Source of the DNA: Cytophagales bacterium
Lineage (GTDB): Bacteria > Bacteroidota > Bacteroidia > Cytophagales > Spirosomataceae
Direction: 5' to 3'
DNA: 33,517 bases
Assembly (NCBI GenBank): GCA_004292855.1
Contig: RDXN01000089.1
Span: forward strand, 1-33,517
A program made the position numbers and the translations under genes. Below are positions 13,434 to 22,635 of the stretch, piece after piece (within the stretch, counting starts at the first letter, position 1; the number at the start of each line of letters is the position of its first letter). The notes beneath the pieces were generated by a model. That model worked only from the letters and a program-made list of their open reading frames with translations. It was not told the DNA's origin and made no database searches.

Positions 13434-14581
13434 GCGTACAATGCTACGTCTTCACCCGTAATCGTATCGCCACACATAATCACCAGGCGTTCGATCACGT
13501 TGCGAAGTTCGCGCACGTTACCCGTCCAGGGGAGCGATTGCAGGTAGCGCAGGGCTTCGGGGCTGAGTTCCTTCACGGGGGCACCATATTCGGAGGCAAT
13601 GTCCTGCAAGAACTTATCGGCAAGCAGGCCAACGTCTTCTTTGCGATCCGACAGGGCCGGTACGTGAATCACGATCACGCTCAAGCGGTGGAACAAGTCT
13701 TCGCGGAAGTTACCTTCGGCAATTTCTTTGCGCAGGTCCTTATTGGTAGCCGCAATCACGCGCACGTTCACGCGGATTTCTTTGTCGCCCCCCACACGGG
13801 TAATTTTGCTCTCCTGCAAAGCCCGCAGCACTTTGGCCTGAGCTGACAGGCTCATGTCGCCAATTTCGTCGAGGAACAACGTACCGCCATCCGCCTGTTC
13901 AAACTTACCTGTTCGTTTGGCCATAGCACCCGTGAAGGCTCCTTTCTCGTGACCAAACAACTCACTCTCAATGAGTTCGCCGGGAATAGCCGCACAGTTT
14001 ACCTCCACGAGGGGCATGTTTGCGCGGTTGCCTTTCTCGTGAATCTGCTTGGCCACCATCTCTTTACCCGATCCGTTGGGGCCGGTTACGAGCACACGTG
14101 CCTCCGTTGCGGCCACGCGGTTGATGGTCTCCTTCACCTTCTGAATCAGCGGTGAGTCGCCAACAATCTCATTCAGCTTATAGATGCGCTTACGGAGGGT
14201 TTTGGTCTCCTGCGCCATCTTCGACCGCTCCAGGGCGTTACGCACCGTAACGAGCAGGCGATTCAGATCGGGTGGTTTCGTGATGAAATCAAAGGCTCCA
14301 CGCTTGGTAGCTTCTACGGCGTTTTCGACATTGCCGAACGCCGAAACCATCACAAACTGCGTGCCCCGGCCAGCCTCCCCTGCTTTCAGGAGCAATTCGA
14401 GGCCGTCCATTTTCGGCATTTTAATGTCGCAGAGGGCCACATCGTAGCTCGACTTCATAATCATGTCGAGACCTTCTTCGCCATCCTTTGCTTCATCGAC
14501 ATCATACCCCTCGTACTCTAAAATGTCGCGTAGGGCATCACGTATACTTTTCTCGTCATCAACAATGATGAGTTTGGCCAT
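13430..14581 (-). CDS. NtrC-type sigma-54 activator lacking a DNA-binding domain
   Basis: A 383-residue cytoplasmic response regulator. The receiver domain (1-120) has VDDEKS, phospho-acceptor Asp52 in [11 protein letters not shown] and FDFITKP. The AAA+ domain follows, with Walker A GPNGSGKE, the sigma-54-contacting GAFTGA loop in [15 protein letters not shown], Walker [13 protein letters not shown], and arginine-finger and sensor motifs through [17 protein letters not shown]. The protein stops about 15 residues later (GEDVALYA), so the usual Fis-type HTH is missing. Sequence after the stop belongs to the convergent gene, so no obvious frameshift restores it. Some sigma-54 activators such as Helicobacter FlgR work without DNA binding, acting from solution. 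The ATG at 14581 begins the receiver exactly. Confidence 0.9.
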   Translation of the reverse strand: MAKLIIVDDEKSIRDALRDILEYEGYDVDEAKDGEEGLDMIMKSSYDVALCDIKMPKMDGLELLLKAGEAGRGTQFVMVSAFGNVENAVEATKRGAFDFITKPPDLNRLLVTVRNALERSKMAQETKTLRKRIYKLNEIVGDSPLIQKVKETINRVAATEARVLVTGPNGSGKEMVAKQIHEKGNRANMPLVEVNCAAIPGELIESELFGHEKGAFTGAMAKRTGKFEQADGGTLFLDEIGDMSLSAQAKVLRALQESKITRVGGDKEIRVNVRVIAATNKDLRKEIAEGNFREDLFHRLSVIVIHVPALSDRKEDVGLLADKFLQDIASEYGAPVKELSPEALRYLQSLPWTGNVRELRNVIERLVIMCGDTITGEDVALYA

Positions 14582-14851
14582 AGTTGCGGTATGTAAAGGG
14601 CTTAATTGCTTCGCGATTTTCAGGAAACAGGACGAATGTAAGCGCAAAGCGAGTCAGTTTGCAACTGGGGCTTGTTTTTTGCCGGAAAAATTCAATAGAT
14701 TCTCATTTGTATACGAACATTGCATACGTCAGCCCACATAGAAAAACGTCAATTTTTTCAGTAGATAGCACAAAAATGCCATCTTTACACAACATCGGGC
14801 GTCCACCAACCCGATATAGTTTCTACTTAATCCATTAAACAACCTAATCGA
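14582..14851. other. 270-bp intergenic region upstream of susC
   Basis: The divergent gap between the NtrC-type gene and susC contains no convincing gene, tRNA or strong hairpin. It is AT-rich toward the susC side, where the susC promoter should lie. I see no clear TTTG-N19-TAnnTTTG match and no sigma-54 GG-N10-GC site. Confidence 0.5.
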
Positions 14852-17800
14852 ATGAAAAAACTAGTACGAATGCTACCAGCAACCCCAATCCGCCTTGCTT
14901 TATGGGTTTTGCTGATGAGTGTGAGCGTGCTTGCTCAAGCACAGGACCGGCGCGTAACAGGCCGAATCACAGGGGGCGACGACAGACCCATCCCTGGTGT
15001 AAACGTTGTTGTTAAGGGCACCCAAAACGGCACCACAACGAATGCCGAGGGTGATTACACGATTACGGTGCCAGGTAGTAACGCGACGCTGATTTTTTCG
15101 GCCATTGGCTATGCCAGTCAGGAAATATCGGTTGGCAACCAAGCCCGCATCAACATTGGTCTTCAAGAGGCCAACCAGAATCTCAACGAAGTTGTGGTTA
15201 CGGCATTGGGGATCAAGAAGGAGTCGAAAACCCTGGGCTACGCTACCGCCAATGTGGCCCCTGAGCAGATCACGGTAAACCGAACCGTAAACTTCATGAA
15301 TGCCCTGCAAGGTAAAATTGCCGGCGTAAACATCTCGGCACTCGGCACCGGAGCAGCCGGTACGAGTAAGATCAGAATTCGCGGGCAATCGTCGTTTTCG
15401 GGACAAAACAACCCACTTATCGTTGTCAATGGGGTACCTATCGACAATACCAACTTTGGGCAAAACACGGGTAACGTGGGGGGCGATGGAGCCATTGGCA
15501 ACCGCGATGCCAATTACTCCGATGGGGGCGACGGGTTGTCGTCGATCAACCCCGACGATATTGAGCAGATGACCGTGCTGAAGGGAGGCACGGCAGCAGC
15601 CCTCTACGGGTCGCGGGCCAAAGACGGGGTTATCATGATCACGACCAAAACAAAAGGAGCAGGTCAGGGCATTGGCGTGACCTACAACACCAACTTTACC
15701 ACCGACCAACCCCTCGATTTCACCGATTTTCAGTACGAATATGGGCAGGGTGAGTACGGTGTTCGGCCACAGGCAGCCAACCCTACATCGGGCGTGTGGA
15801 GTTTCGGCGAGAAGTTTGCCGGACAGTCGCAGGTTCTGTTTGGTGGTTTATCGTTACCCTATGCACCCGTTCGGGATCGGATCAGAACGTTTTATCGGAC
15901 AGGAACCACCTGGACTAACACGGTTCAATTATCGTCGGGCAGCGAAAAAGGCGGCTTCAACCTGTCGGTGGCCAACATGGACAACAAGGGCATTACGCGC
16001 AACAACACGTTCAACCGAAAAACGATCAACCTGGGTTTCAGCTACAACCTGTCGCCCAAGTTGAATATAACCGGAACTATAAACTACTCGAACGAGTACA
16101 ACAAAAACCCGCCACAAATTGCCCAGCAGGACAACAGTACACCAACCGTAGTGTATACGCTGGCTAACTCGATGCCGCTCGACGTACTTGAAGCGAATCA
16201 GATCAATCCGGCTACGGGCAACGAGTTTGTGTATTCGCGGTTTATGAACCGGACCAATCCGTATTTTGTGCTCAACAACAAGTTTGAGAATATTCGGCGC
16301 GACCGGTTGTTTGGCAACCTCACAGCCCGGTACAACTTTACCGACTGGCTTTATGGGCAAGTACGGGTAGGGCAGGATTTCTGGGCACGTGACCAGGACT
16401 ACAACTTCCCTACCGGGCAGGCGTCTTTGGCGGCTGCCCCTGCCGGTTTCGTGAATGGGCGGTATGTACAGGAAGCCCGCCGATTCCGCGAGCTAAACTC
16501 CGATTTTTTGATCGGTGCGAATCGCACATTCGGCAAAATTGGCGCGAACCTCACCGTAGGGGGGAATCAACTCTATCGCCGGAGCGATTTGAACTCCGTG
16601 CAGGCCAACGACTTCATTGTACGCGGGCTATATACCCCCCAGAATGGCCGCGTGAAAGACCCGTTCTACAGCCTCAGCGAGCGTAAAGTAAACTCACTCT
16701 ACGGCTCCCTCGAACTATCGTATGATGGCTTTCTGTTCATAAACGCGTCGGCACGGAACGACTGGTTCTCAACGCTCGCCCCAGCCAACCGGAGCATCCT
16801 GTATCCAGCCATTACCGGAAGCTTCGTGTTCTCACAGGCGTTCGATAGCATGCCTGCCTGGCTGAATTTTGGTAAAATCCGGGGAGCTTATGCCGAAGTC
16901 GGCAGCGATGGCGACGTGGGGCCGTATTCCAACAACCAGTTCTTCGGGGTAAATGCAAACCTGTTTGCGGGTCAGCCGGTGGGCTTCATTACGTCGAACA
17001 CCATTCCGAGTTCTACGCTCAAACCGAGCCGCACCGCCGAAGCCGAAGGAGGTATTGAACTGAAACTGTTTAACAACCGACTGGGTATCGACTTTACGTT
17101 TTACAACAAGATTACGAGCGACCAGATTGTAACGGCGCAGATTTCGGACGGGTCGGGCTATACCAGTACGCTTATCAACAGTGGCCAAAGCCGCAACCGG
17201 GGCGTCGAATTGCTGTTGACTCTTTCGCCCATTCGCACGTCGGCGTTTTCCTGGGACATCAACCTCAATGGCTCCTACAACAAAACCAAACTCCTCCGAC
17301 TCCTGACCGACGACGATGGCACACCCGAAAAAGACTACAACAAAGACAAGCAGCCTGAGCAGATTGTAGTGGGCAACGGCGTGTTTGTTGGCGATCTCCG
17401 GCAGGTGGTTGGCCAAGAGCTGGGCCAGTTGTTTACATTCGGCTATCAGCGCGACGCTCAGGGCCGCGTTATACACGGCGGCAACGGGTTACCCTTACGG
17501 ACTTCATCGCCTATTTCGTTTGGGTCGGCCCTTCCCCGCTATGTGGGTGGTATCACCAATACATTCAACTACAAGGGCGTTAACCTGTCGTTCCTGATCG
17601 ACTTTAAGATTGGCGGCAAAATGATTTCAGGTACTAACCTAAATCTGTTCCGGCATGGGTTGCAGAAAGAAACACTTGCGGGCCGGGGCGAGGCCGACAA
17701 TCGCATGGTTGGCGTAGGCGTTAACGCACAAGGCGAAGCCAACGCGGTTCGGGCGTTCGTGCAGGATTACTACTCGGTGGGTCGGTCGCTCAGTTTGGGC

Positions 17801-18064
17801 GAGCAGGTATTGTATAACGCCAGCTACTCGAAGCTGCGGCAAATCAGCGTCGGCTACGACCTGACCAAGTTCCTGCCTAAGGCGTTTTTCATCAAAGCTG
17901 TTCGGCTCAATGCCGTGGCTAACAACGTGGCTATCCTGAAAAAACATGTACCGAACATCGACCCGGAGCAGTTTGGCTTTAGTTCGGATAACCTCATCGG
18001 ACTGGAGTCGACAGGTTTGCCCACAACCCGCAGCGTAGGCTTCAACCTGAACGTCAAATTCTAA
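14852..18064 (+). CDS. SusC/RagA-family TonB-linked outer membrane transporter
   Basis: A 1070-residue outer-membrane beta-barrel that imports glycans or other large nutrients with its SusD partner, powered by TonB. After a signal peptide (WVLLMSVSVLAQAQ) comes the carboxypeptidase-regulatory-like domain VTGRITGGDDRPIPGVNVVV with GTTTNAEGDYTITVP. Then the TonB box/plug entry LNEVVVTALGIKKESKTLGY, the plug motif IRIRGQSSFSGQNNPLIVVNG, the SusC signature INPDDIEQMTVLKGGTAAAL-YGSRAKDGVI, and a long barrel ending in aromatic VGFNLNVKF. Full length and intact. SusD starts 22 bp downstream. No polysaccharide lyase or glycosidase gene lies beside it, so the substrate cannot be guessed. Confidence 0.95.
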   Translation: MKKLVRMLPATPIRLALWVLLMSVSVLAQAQDRRVTGRITGGDDRPIPGVNVVVKGTQNGTTTNAEGDYTITVPGSNATLIFSAIGYASQEISVGNQARINIGLQEANQNLNEVVVTALGIKKESKTLGYATANVAPEQITVNRTVNFMNALQGKIAGVNISALGTGAAGTSKIRIRGQSSFSGQNNPLIVVNGVPIDNTNFGQNTGNVGGDGAIGNRDANYSDGGDGLSSINPDDIEQMTVLKGGTAAALYGSRAKDGVIMITTKTKGAGQGIGVTYNTNFTTDQPLDFTDFQYEYGQGEYGVRPQAANPTSGVWSFGEKFAGQSQVLFGGLSLPYAPVRDRIRTFYRTGTTWTNTVQLSSGSEKGGFNLSVANMDNKGITRNNTFNRKTINLGFSYNLSPKLNITGTINYSNEYNKNPPQIAQQDNSTPTVVYTLANSMPLDVLEANQINPATGNEFVYSRFMNRTNPYFVLNNKFENIRRDRLFGNLTARYNFTDWLYGQVRVGQDFWARDQDYNFPTGQASLAAAPAGFVNGRYVQEARRFRELNSDFLIGANRTFGKIGANLTVGGNQLYRRSDLNSVQANDFIVRGLYTPQNGRVKDPFYSLSERKVNSLYGSLELSYDGFLFINASARNDWFSTLAPANRSILYPAITGSFVFSQAFDSMPAWLNFGKIRGAYAEVGSDGDVGPYSNNQFFGVNANLFAGQPVGFITSNTIPSSTLKPSRTAEAEGGIELKLFNNRLGIDFTFYNKITSDQIVTAQISDGSGYTSTLINSGQSRNRGVELLLTLSPIRTSAFSWDINLNGSYNKTKLLRLLTDDDGTPEKDYNKDKQPEQIVVGNGVFVGDLRQVVGQELGQLFTFGYQRDAQGRVIHGGNGLPLRTSSPISFGSALPRYVGGITNTFNYKGVNLSFLIDFKIGGKMISGTNLNLFRHGLQKETLAGRGEADNRMVGVGVNAQGEANAVRAFVQDYYSVGRSLSLGEQVLYNASYSKLRQISVGYDLTKFLPKAFFIKAVRLNAVANNVAILKKHVPNIDPEQFGFSSDNLIGLESTGLPTTRSVGFNLNVKF

Positions 18065-18086
18065 GCCGATTCAATTCGATATCATC

Positions 18087-19619
18087 ATGAAAAAAATACG
18101 TTTTATAATCAGTCTCTGTATGCTGCTTGGCTTGGCAAGTAGCTGCGACAAAGGGTTTAACGAGCTAAACGTAAACCCAACGGCTGCCACCGCGTTGAAC
18201 CCGGTATTTTTGTTTAACAATGCCATTGTCAGCGCGTCTTACCCCAACTCAATTCTGATTTTTGAACACTCTATTGTTCAATACATGTATTCGCCAAACT
18301 CCGGCGTATTGGCGGGTGGAAACTACAACGCCGATAACAGGGGGCCTTCTGGTCAAAATGGAGCGATCTGGCGTCAGTATTATCAGAACGTAGTGCGCTA
18401 TCTGATTGCGGTGATGGAACAGACAAAGGCCGATGCCAACCGGGCCAACCTCTATAACATGGCCCGAATCTGGCGGGCGTATGCGTTTATGGTATTGACA
18501 GATACCTACGGCGACGTACCCTACAGCGAAGCCGGTTTGGGCTTTCTGGGGGGCAACACAACACCTAAATACGACACGCAGGAGAGCATTTATAATGACC
18601 TTATCAAAGAGCTAACCGAAGCCTCAGCCGCGCTCGACGCAGCCAAGCCAACCGAAGCGGGCGAGGTGTATTACGGTGGCAACATCCCCCGCTGGAAGCG
18701 ATTTGCTAACTCGTTACTGCTCCGGGCGGGGATGCGGCTTTCCAAGGTGAATCCAACCCTGGCGCAATCGACAGCACAACGGGCCATTGCAGCCGGTCTG
18801 TTACAGTCAAATGCCGATAACGGGGCCATCAAAAACGATGCGCAGTATCAAAGCCCGGTTGGTTCGCTACTCAATTCGACCGAAGCCGCTAACTTTTACC
18901 TGACCAAGTATTTCGTTGATTTGCTCAAGTCGACCGCCGATCCGCGTTTGGCTTCGATTGCTGTTCGGTACGTGGGAGCCAAAAGCGGCCCGGAGCAAAC
19001 AGCCGCCCGCGCTGACCGTACAACTGCCACGCAGATTGGTATGCCGCTTGGCTTCGACAACGGCACGGTTATCGCGCAGGCTACTAAAGATGGACTGGCT
19101 AGTTTCTACGATTATTCGCAGCTAGACCGCACCCGCATGGCCAAGCTGACGGCCCCTAATTTTCAGGTGACCTACGCCCAAACGCAGTTATTGCTGGCAG
19201 AGGCTGCTGTGCGCGGATGGACAACGGGCAATGCCGCCGATTTCTACAACGCTGGCGTAACGGCCCACATGCAGCAACTAGCTGATTTCGATGCCGCTTC
19301 GGCGGTGCCTGCTGCCAGCATCACGGCGTATCTGACCGCAAACCCGTATGCGGCCGCTCGGGGTCTGGAGCAGATCAACACGCAGTATTACATTGCCTCG
19401 TTGATGAACGGCCCCGAAGCATTCGCCAATTTCCGGCGGAGCGGTTTCCCCCGGCTAACCCCCAATCCCTATCCGGGCCGTGAAACAAAAGGGAGCTTCA
19501 TTAACCGCCTGACCTATCCCGACAATGAGTTGGCGGTGAATCGGGCCAAAATTGATGAGGCCATTGCCCGTCAGGGAGCCGACAACCTCGATACACGCGT
19601 TTGGTGGGACAAACAGTAG
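18087..19619 (+). CDS. SusD/RagB-family nutrient-binding lipoprotein (SusD-like 2 type)
   Basis: A 510-residue surface lipoprotein that caps the SusC channel and captures substrate. The signal peptide MKKIRFIISLCMLLGLASSC ends in the lipid-carrying Cys20, followed by DKGFNELNVNPTAAT, typical of the SusD-like_2 branch. The protein is mostly helical, with TPR-like stretches (WRQYYQNVVRYLIAVMEQTK, YNMARIWRAYAFMVLTDTYG-DVPYSEA), and keeps the late RRSGFPRLTPNPYPGRE block. Cotranscribed with susC (22-bp gap). It ends at a 32-bp perfect palindrome shared with the convergent der gene. Confidence 0.93.
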   Translation: MKKIRFIISLCMLLGLASSCDKGFNELNVNPTAATALNPVFLFNNAIVSASYPNSILIFEHSIVQYMYSPNSGVLAGGNYNADNRGPSGQNGAIWRQYYQNVVRYLIAVMEQTKADANRANLYNMARIWRAYAFMVLTDTYGDVPYSEAGLGFLGGNTTPKYDTQESIYNDLIKELTEASAALDAAKPTEAGEVYYGGNIPRWKRFANSLLLRAGMRLSKVNPTLAQSTAQRAIAAGLLQSNADNGAIKNDAQYQSPVGSLLNSTEAANFYLTKYFVDLLKSTADPRLASIAVRYVGAKSGPEQTAARADRTTATQIGMPLGFDNGTVIAQATKDGLASFYDYSQLDRTRMAKLTAPNFQVTYAQTQLLLAEAAVRGWTTGNAADFYNAGVTAHMQQLADFDAASAVPAASITAYLTANPYAAARGLEQINTQYYIASLMNGPEAFANFRRSGFPRLTPNPYPGRETKGSFINRLTYPDNELAVNRAKIDEAIARQGADNLDTRVWWDKQ

Positions 19620-19693
19620 CAGATAACAGCGAACAGCCAGCAACGATCAGTGAGTGTTGAAACTGATCGTTGCTGGCTGTTCGCTGTTATCTG
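19620..19693. repeat. Perfect 32-bp inverted repeat between susD and der
   Basis: The bases 19620-19651 are exactly inverted at 19662-19693 with a 10-nt loop. The palindrome starts directly after the susD stop and ends 4 bp before the der stop, so both converging mRNAs would end in a very stable hairpin. It lacks a clear T-tract. Its AACAGCGAACAG words recall the repeats at 3185 and 21012. Confidence 0.9.
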
Positions 19694-19697
19694 AAAA

Positions 19698-21005
19698 TTA
19701 CTTCTGGCGGAAGAAAATCGTGATCGGAACGCCGTCGAAGCCGAAGTGCGCCCGGAGTTTGTTTTCGAGGAACCGCTCGTAGGGTTCTTTGATGTACTGC
19801 GGCAGGTTGCAGAAAAACACAAACGTGGGCGAGGGCGTTGGCAACTGAATCATGTATTTAATTTTAATCAGCTTGCCCTTGGTTGCCGGGGGCGGGTAGT
19901 TTTCGATCTCGACCTGCATGGCTTCGTTTAGCTTGGAAGTCGAGATTTTTTTGTGCTTGTTCTCGTGTACCTCCATCGCTTTTTCCATTACCTGGAAAAT
20001 CCGCTGTTTCTCATGCACGGACGTGAACAGAATAGGCAGGTAGTCGATGGGGGCCATGCGCCGGTTCATCTCTTTTTTCCAGATGTCGGCGGTTTTGTGG
20101 TCCTTTTCCACGGCGTCCCACTTATTCACCATCACTACCACGCCTTTTTTGGCTTTCACGGCCTGCCCAATAATGGTCATGTCCTGAGATTCCAGTCCAC
20201 GGGTAGCATCGAGCATAACAATACATACATCCGACGACTCCATGGCCTTGATCGTCCGCAGCACCGAATAAAATTCGATGTTGTCGTTCACGCGGGCTTT
20301 GCGCCGAAGGCCCGCCGTATCGGTCAGAATAAAATCTTTCCCGTAAGCTTTGTAGCGGGTGTCGATGGCGTCGCGGGTGGTACCGGCAATGTCGGTCACG
20401 ATGCTCCGATCTTTACCAATCAGCACGTTCAGGAACGACGACTTACCCACGTTGGGCCGACCAATGATGGCAATGCGCGGCACGCCTGCATCGGGGTCTT
20501 CGGGATCATCGAATTTGAAGTGTTTCACCACCTCATCGAGCAAATCGCCGGTGCCACTGCCCGTCTGTGAGGAAATCGGGAACGGATCACCCAGGCCCAG
20601 CGCGTAAAACTCGGCAGCCGCCTGAGCGCGTTCGCCGGTCTCGGCTTTGTTGGCCACCACCAGCACCGGCTTTTTGGACCGGCGCAAGATGTTCGCAAAA
20701 TCCTGATCGAGGCCCGTTAGGCCAGTTCGGGTATCAACCATGAACAGGATAACGGTGGATTCTTCGATGGCGACTTCGACCTGATCGCGGATAGCTTCTT
20801 CGAACACGTCCTCAGAGCCAACCACATAGCCGCCCGTGTCGATCACGGTGAAGCGTTTGTCGGTCCACTCCGCGTATCCATAATGCCGGTCGCGGGTTAC
20901 GCCCGACTGATTGTCCATAATGGCCTGCCGCTGTTCGGTCAGGCGGTTAAAAAACGTCGACTTGCCCACATTGGGCCGACCGACTATTGCAACGATGTTT
21001 GCCAT
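19698..21005 (-). CDS. der: Ribosome biogenesis GTPase Der (EngA)
   Basis: A 435-residue double GTPase required for 50S subunit assembly. GD1 begins [20 protein letters not shown] with DTGGYV (G3) and ANKAE (G4). GD2 carries [31 protein letters not shown] and MVNKWD. A C-terminal KH-like domain ([40 protein letters not shown]) binds RNA. Normal length and all G motifs intact; the ATG at 21005 begins MANIVAIVG as expected. It lies downstream of era on the same strand, separated by a 113-bp gap with repeats. Confidence 0.96.
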   Translation of the reverse strand: MANIVAIVGRPNVGKSTFFNRLTEQRQAIMDNQSGVTRDRHYGYAEWTDKRFTVIDTGGYVVGSEDVFEEAIRDQVEVAIEESTVILFMVDTRTGLTGLDQDFANILRRSKKPVLVVANKAETGERAQAAAEFYALGLGDPFPISSQTGSGTGDLLDEVVKHFKFDDPEDPDAGVPRIAIIGRPNVGKSSFLNVLIGKDRSIVTDIAGTTRDAIDTRYKAYGKDFILTDTAGLRRKARVNDNIEFYSVLRTIKAMESSDVCIVMLDATRGLESQDMTIIGQAVKAKKGVVVMVNKWDAVEKDHKTADIWKKEMNRRMAPIDYLPILFTSVHEKQRIFQVMEKAMEVHENKHKKISTSKLNEAMQVEIENYPPPATKGKLIKIKYMIQLPTPSPTFVFFCNLPQYIKEPYERFLENKLRAHFGFDGVPITIFFRQK

Positions 21006-21011
21006 TTTTCA

Positions 21012-21112
21012 GAGATCAGTGAACAGAGAGCAGTGAACAGAGAGCAACAGCCAAAGAGCAAATGAGGTTACCAGACTTCATCAATCTCTGTTCGTTGGTC
21101 TCTGGTTTTTGT
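21012..21112. repeat. Direct and inverted AACAGAGA repeats between era and der
   Basis: CAGTGAACAGAGAG is tandemly duplicated (21017-21030 and 21031-21044), and the right half (about 21088-21116) carries inverse words such as TCTCTGTTCGTTGG and TTCTCTGTT. The gap can therefore fold into an imperfect hairpin. The word CAGAGATCAACGAACAG near 3173-3190 is similar to its inverse here. Confidence 0.6.
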
Positions 21113-21118
21113 TCTCTG

Positions 21119-22132
21119 TTATTCGTCGTACCCAAACTGCTTAAGCGAACGTTCTTTGTTGCGCCAGTCGGGTTCTACTTTGACGAATGTTTCGAGGAAT
21201 ACTTTTTTATTGAAAAACCGTTCGAGTTCTTCGCGGGCCATAATGCCCGTCTTTTTAATCATTTTTCCGCCCTCACCGAGCAAAATAGCCCGTTGCGTGG
21301 GTCGCTCCACCAGAATCTCCGACGAAATCACGATCATATCGTCGCGCTCCTTGAAGCCCGTAATCACTACTTCGGAGCTATACGGAACCTCCTTCTTGTA
21401 ATTCAGGAAGATTTTCTCACGAATGATCTCCGATGCAAAGAACCGTTCGGGCTTGTCGGTTAGTTCGTCTTCGGGGAAAAACGGCGGGTGGTGCGGCAAC
21501 CGCGTGATGATGGCATCGAACAGACGGTCGATGTTTACCGCATTGAGTGCCGAAATGGGCATTACCTCCGCAGCCTGAATATGTTCCTGCCAGTATGCCA
21601 GCTTCTCCTCCACCTGTTCGGATGTGGCCAGGTCAATTTTGTTGACCAGCAGAATCACCGGAACGTCGGTTTTCTGGAGCCGTTCGAGCACGTCGTTTTC
21701 GTCGTGTTGCTCAAAAATATCAGTCACGAACAAGATCACGTCGGCATCTTCGAGCGACCCGCGCACAAAGCTCATCATCGACTCATGGAGCTTGTACATG
21801 GGTTTGATAATGCCGGGCGTATCGGAGTAGACCAGTTGGAACGGTTCGCCGTTGTGGTTGCCGTTCAGGATGCCCATGATCCGGTGACGGGTGGTCTGGG
21901 CTTTGGCGGTGATGATCGACAGTCGTTCGCCCACGAGTTGGTTCATCAGCGTCGACTTACCCACGTTGGGTTTGCCAATGATACTCACAAACCCCGCCCG
22001 ACCGGGGTAACGAGCGGCTTCCTCAGCGGTCTCGTTGGGGGCCATTTCGTCGTCGGCCAGTTCGATATCGGTCAAGTCGAGGTCGGGAGCGGCCTCTGCC
22101 GATAAATTTTTTTCGTTGTTAGATGATCCCAT
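21119..22132 (-). CDS. era: GTPase Era with an acidic N-terminal extension
   Basis: A 337-residue GTPase that binds the 3' end of 16S rRNA and helps 30S maturation. Residues from about 47 form the G domain (FVSIIGKPNVGKSTLMNQLV; TTRHRIMGI; DTPGI; NKIDLAT), followed by the KH domain (VVITGFKERDDMIVISSEIL, GEGGKMIKKTGIMAREELER, FVKVEPDWRN). The first ~45 residues are an acidic disordered extension (DLDLTDIELADDEMAP) absent from the standard ~300-residue Era. Whether translation starts at 22132 or at a later codon is uncertain, but the extension keeps frame and composition. Next to der, so two ribosome-assembly GTPases are grouped. Confidence 0.94.
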   Translation of the reverse strand: MGSSNNEKNLSAEAAPDLDLTDIELADDEMAPNETAEEAARYPGRAGFVSIIGKPNVGKSTLMNQLVGERLSIITAKAQTTRHRIMGILNGNHNGEPFQLVYSDTPGIIKPMYKLHESMMSFVRGSLEDADVILFVTDIFEQHDENDVLERLQKTDVPVILLVNKIDLATSEQVEEKLAYWQEHIQAAEVMPISALNAVNIDRLFDAIITRLPHHPPFFPEDELTDKPERFFASEIIREKIFLNYKKEVPYSSEVVITGFKERDDMIVISSEILVERPTQRAILLGEGGKMIKKTGIMAREELERFFNKKVFLETFVKVEPDWRNKERSLKQFGYDE

Positions 22133-22157
22133 AGATTGTTGATAACCAATGGCTAGA

Positions 22158-22198
22158 GAAAAAAAGTCCCCTCCGTCAAAACATTTCGGGGAGGGGTC
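22158..22198 (-). terminator. Minus-strand terminator-like hairpin upstream of era
   Basis: On the minus strand ACCCCTCCCCG pairs with CGGAGGGGA across an 11-nt loop and is followed by CTTTTTTTC. It sits between the tRNA promoter and era, so it would stop antisense transcripts from the tRNA locus or act as an attenuator in an era leader. Confidence 0.5.
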
Positions 22199-22222
22199 TC
22201 GTTAATTTTTTTACAAAGGTAG

Positions 22223-22253
22223 TTTGATTTTCTCGAAACACCTACTACTTTTG
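22223..22253 (+). promoter_or_regulatory. Consensus Bacteroidota promoter of the tRNA-fMet gene
   Basis: TTTG at 22223-22226, a 19-bp spacer and TACTTTTG at 22246-22253 match TTTG-N19-TAnnTTTG exactly. The predicted start falls just before the tRNA 5' end at 22266. Confidence 0.85.
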
Positions 22254-22265
22254 CACTCCCAACAG

Positions 22266-22627
22266 CGCGGGATGGAGCAGTTGGTAGCTCGTTGGGCTCA
22301 GCAATGCAACATCAATAGAACAGTCGTAAGAAGCACTAGCTTGCGATTGGCGAGTCGAAAAACTCAGACGTTGATGTTACGGGCAGCGTGAAAGGAAACT
22401 CTCACGTGTATCTTGTCAAATTCGGGGAAGCCGGTTGTGCGGTAATCCCGAGCCAAGCCAAGGCGAAAGCTGCGGAAGGTGTAGAGACTGAATGGCAGGC
22501 ACCCTACCACATAACTGTGCGGGTGAAGAGACAGTCCAGACCACAAACCTTGCAACGGGCAAGGGCAACGAAAGCTGTAGTGGTACGCATAACCCAAAGG
22601 TCGCTGGTTCGAGTCCAGCTCCCGCTA
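22266..22627 (+). tRNA. Initiator tRNA-fMet(CAU), interrupted by a group I intron
   Basis: Exons 22266-22298 (33 nt) and 22588-22627 (40 nt) join to a 73-nt tRNA with anticodon CAU. Initiator features are visible: a non-pairing C1/U72 end, the A11-U24 pair in the D stem, and three consecutive G-C pairs (GGG/CCC) next to the anticodon loop. T arm, variable loop and acceptor stem are all intact. The 3' CCA is not encoded (CTA follows A73). The gene has its own consensus promoter and a strong terminator. Functional initiator tRNA would need the intron to splice; whether another, uninterrupted copy exists elsewhere in the genome cannot be seen. Confidence 0.93.
22299..22587 (+). ncRNA. Group I (IC3-like) self-splicing intron in tRNA-fMet
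   Basis: A 289-nt ribozyme. The only boundaries that satisfy group I rules (exon ending in U, intron ending in G, correct spliced tRNA) place it between U33 and C34. Core elements in order: P (AAATTCGGGGAAGCC, about 22418-22432), Q (AATCCCGAGCCAAGC, 22444-22458), R (GTAGAGACTGAATGGCAGGC, about 22481-22500) and S (AAGAGACAGTCC, about 22526-22537). P2 is CGTGA/TCACG (22387-22406), P9 CCTTGC/GCAAGG (22548-22564). A guide GGC (22382-22384), directly before P2 as in the Azoarcus intron, can pair with the exon end GCU. Between splice site and guide lies an extra stem (22308-22315 with 22371-22378). No reading frame of significance lies inside. Confidence 0.92.
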
Positions 22628-22635
22628 CTAAGCGA

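Noticed and set aside
14900-15709. Minus-strand frame opposite susC
   Set aside because: Antisense shadow; susC domain motifs fully account for this stretch.
21012-21116. CRISPR-like array from repeated AACAGAGA words
   Set aside because: The units are short, partly tandem and partly inverted, without regular spacers or nearby cas genes.
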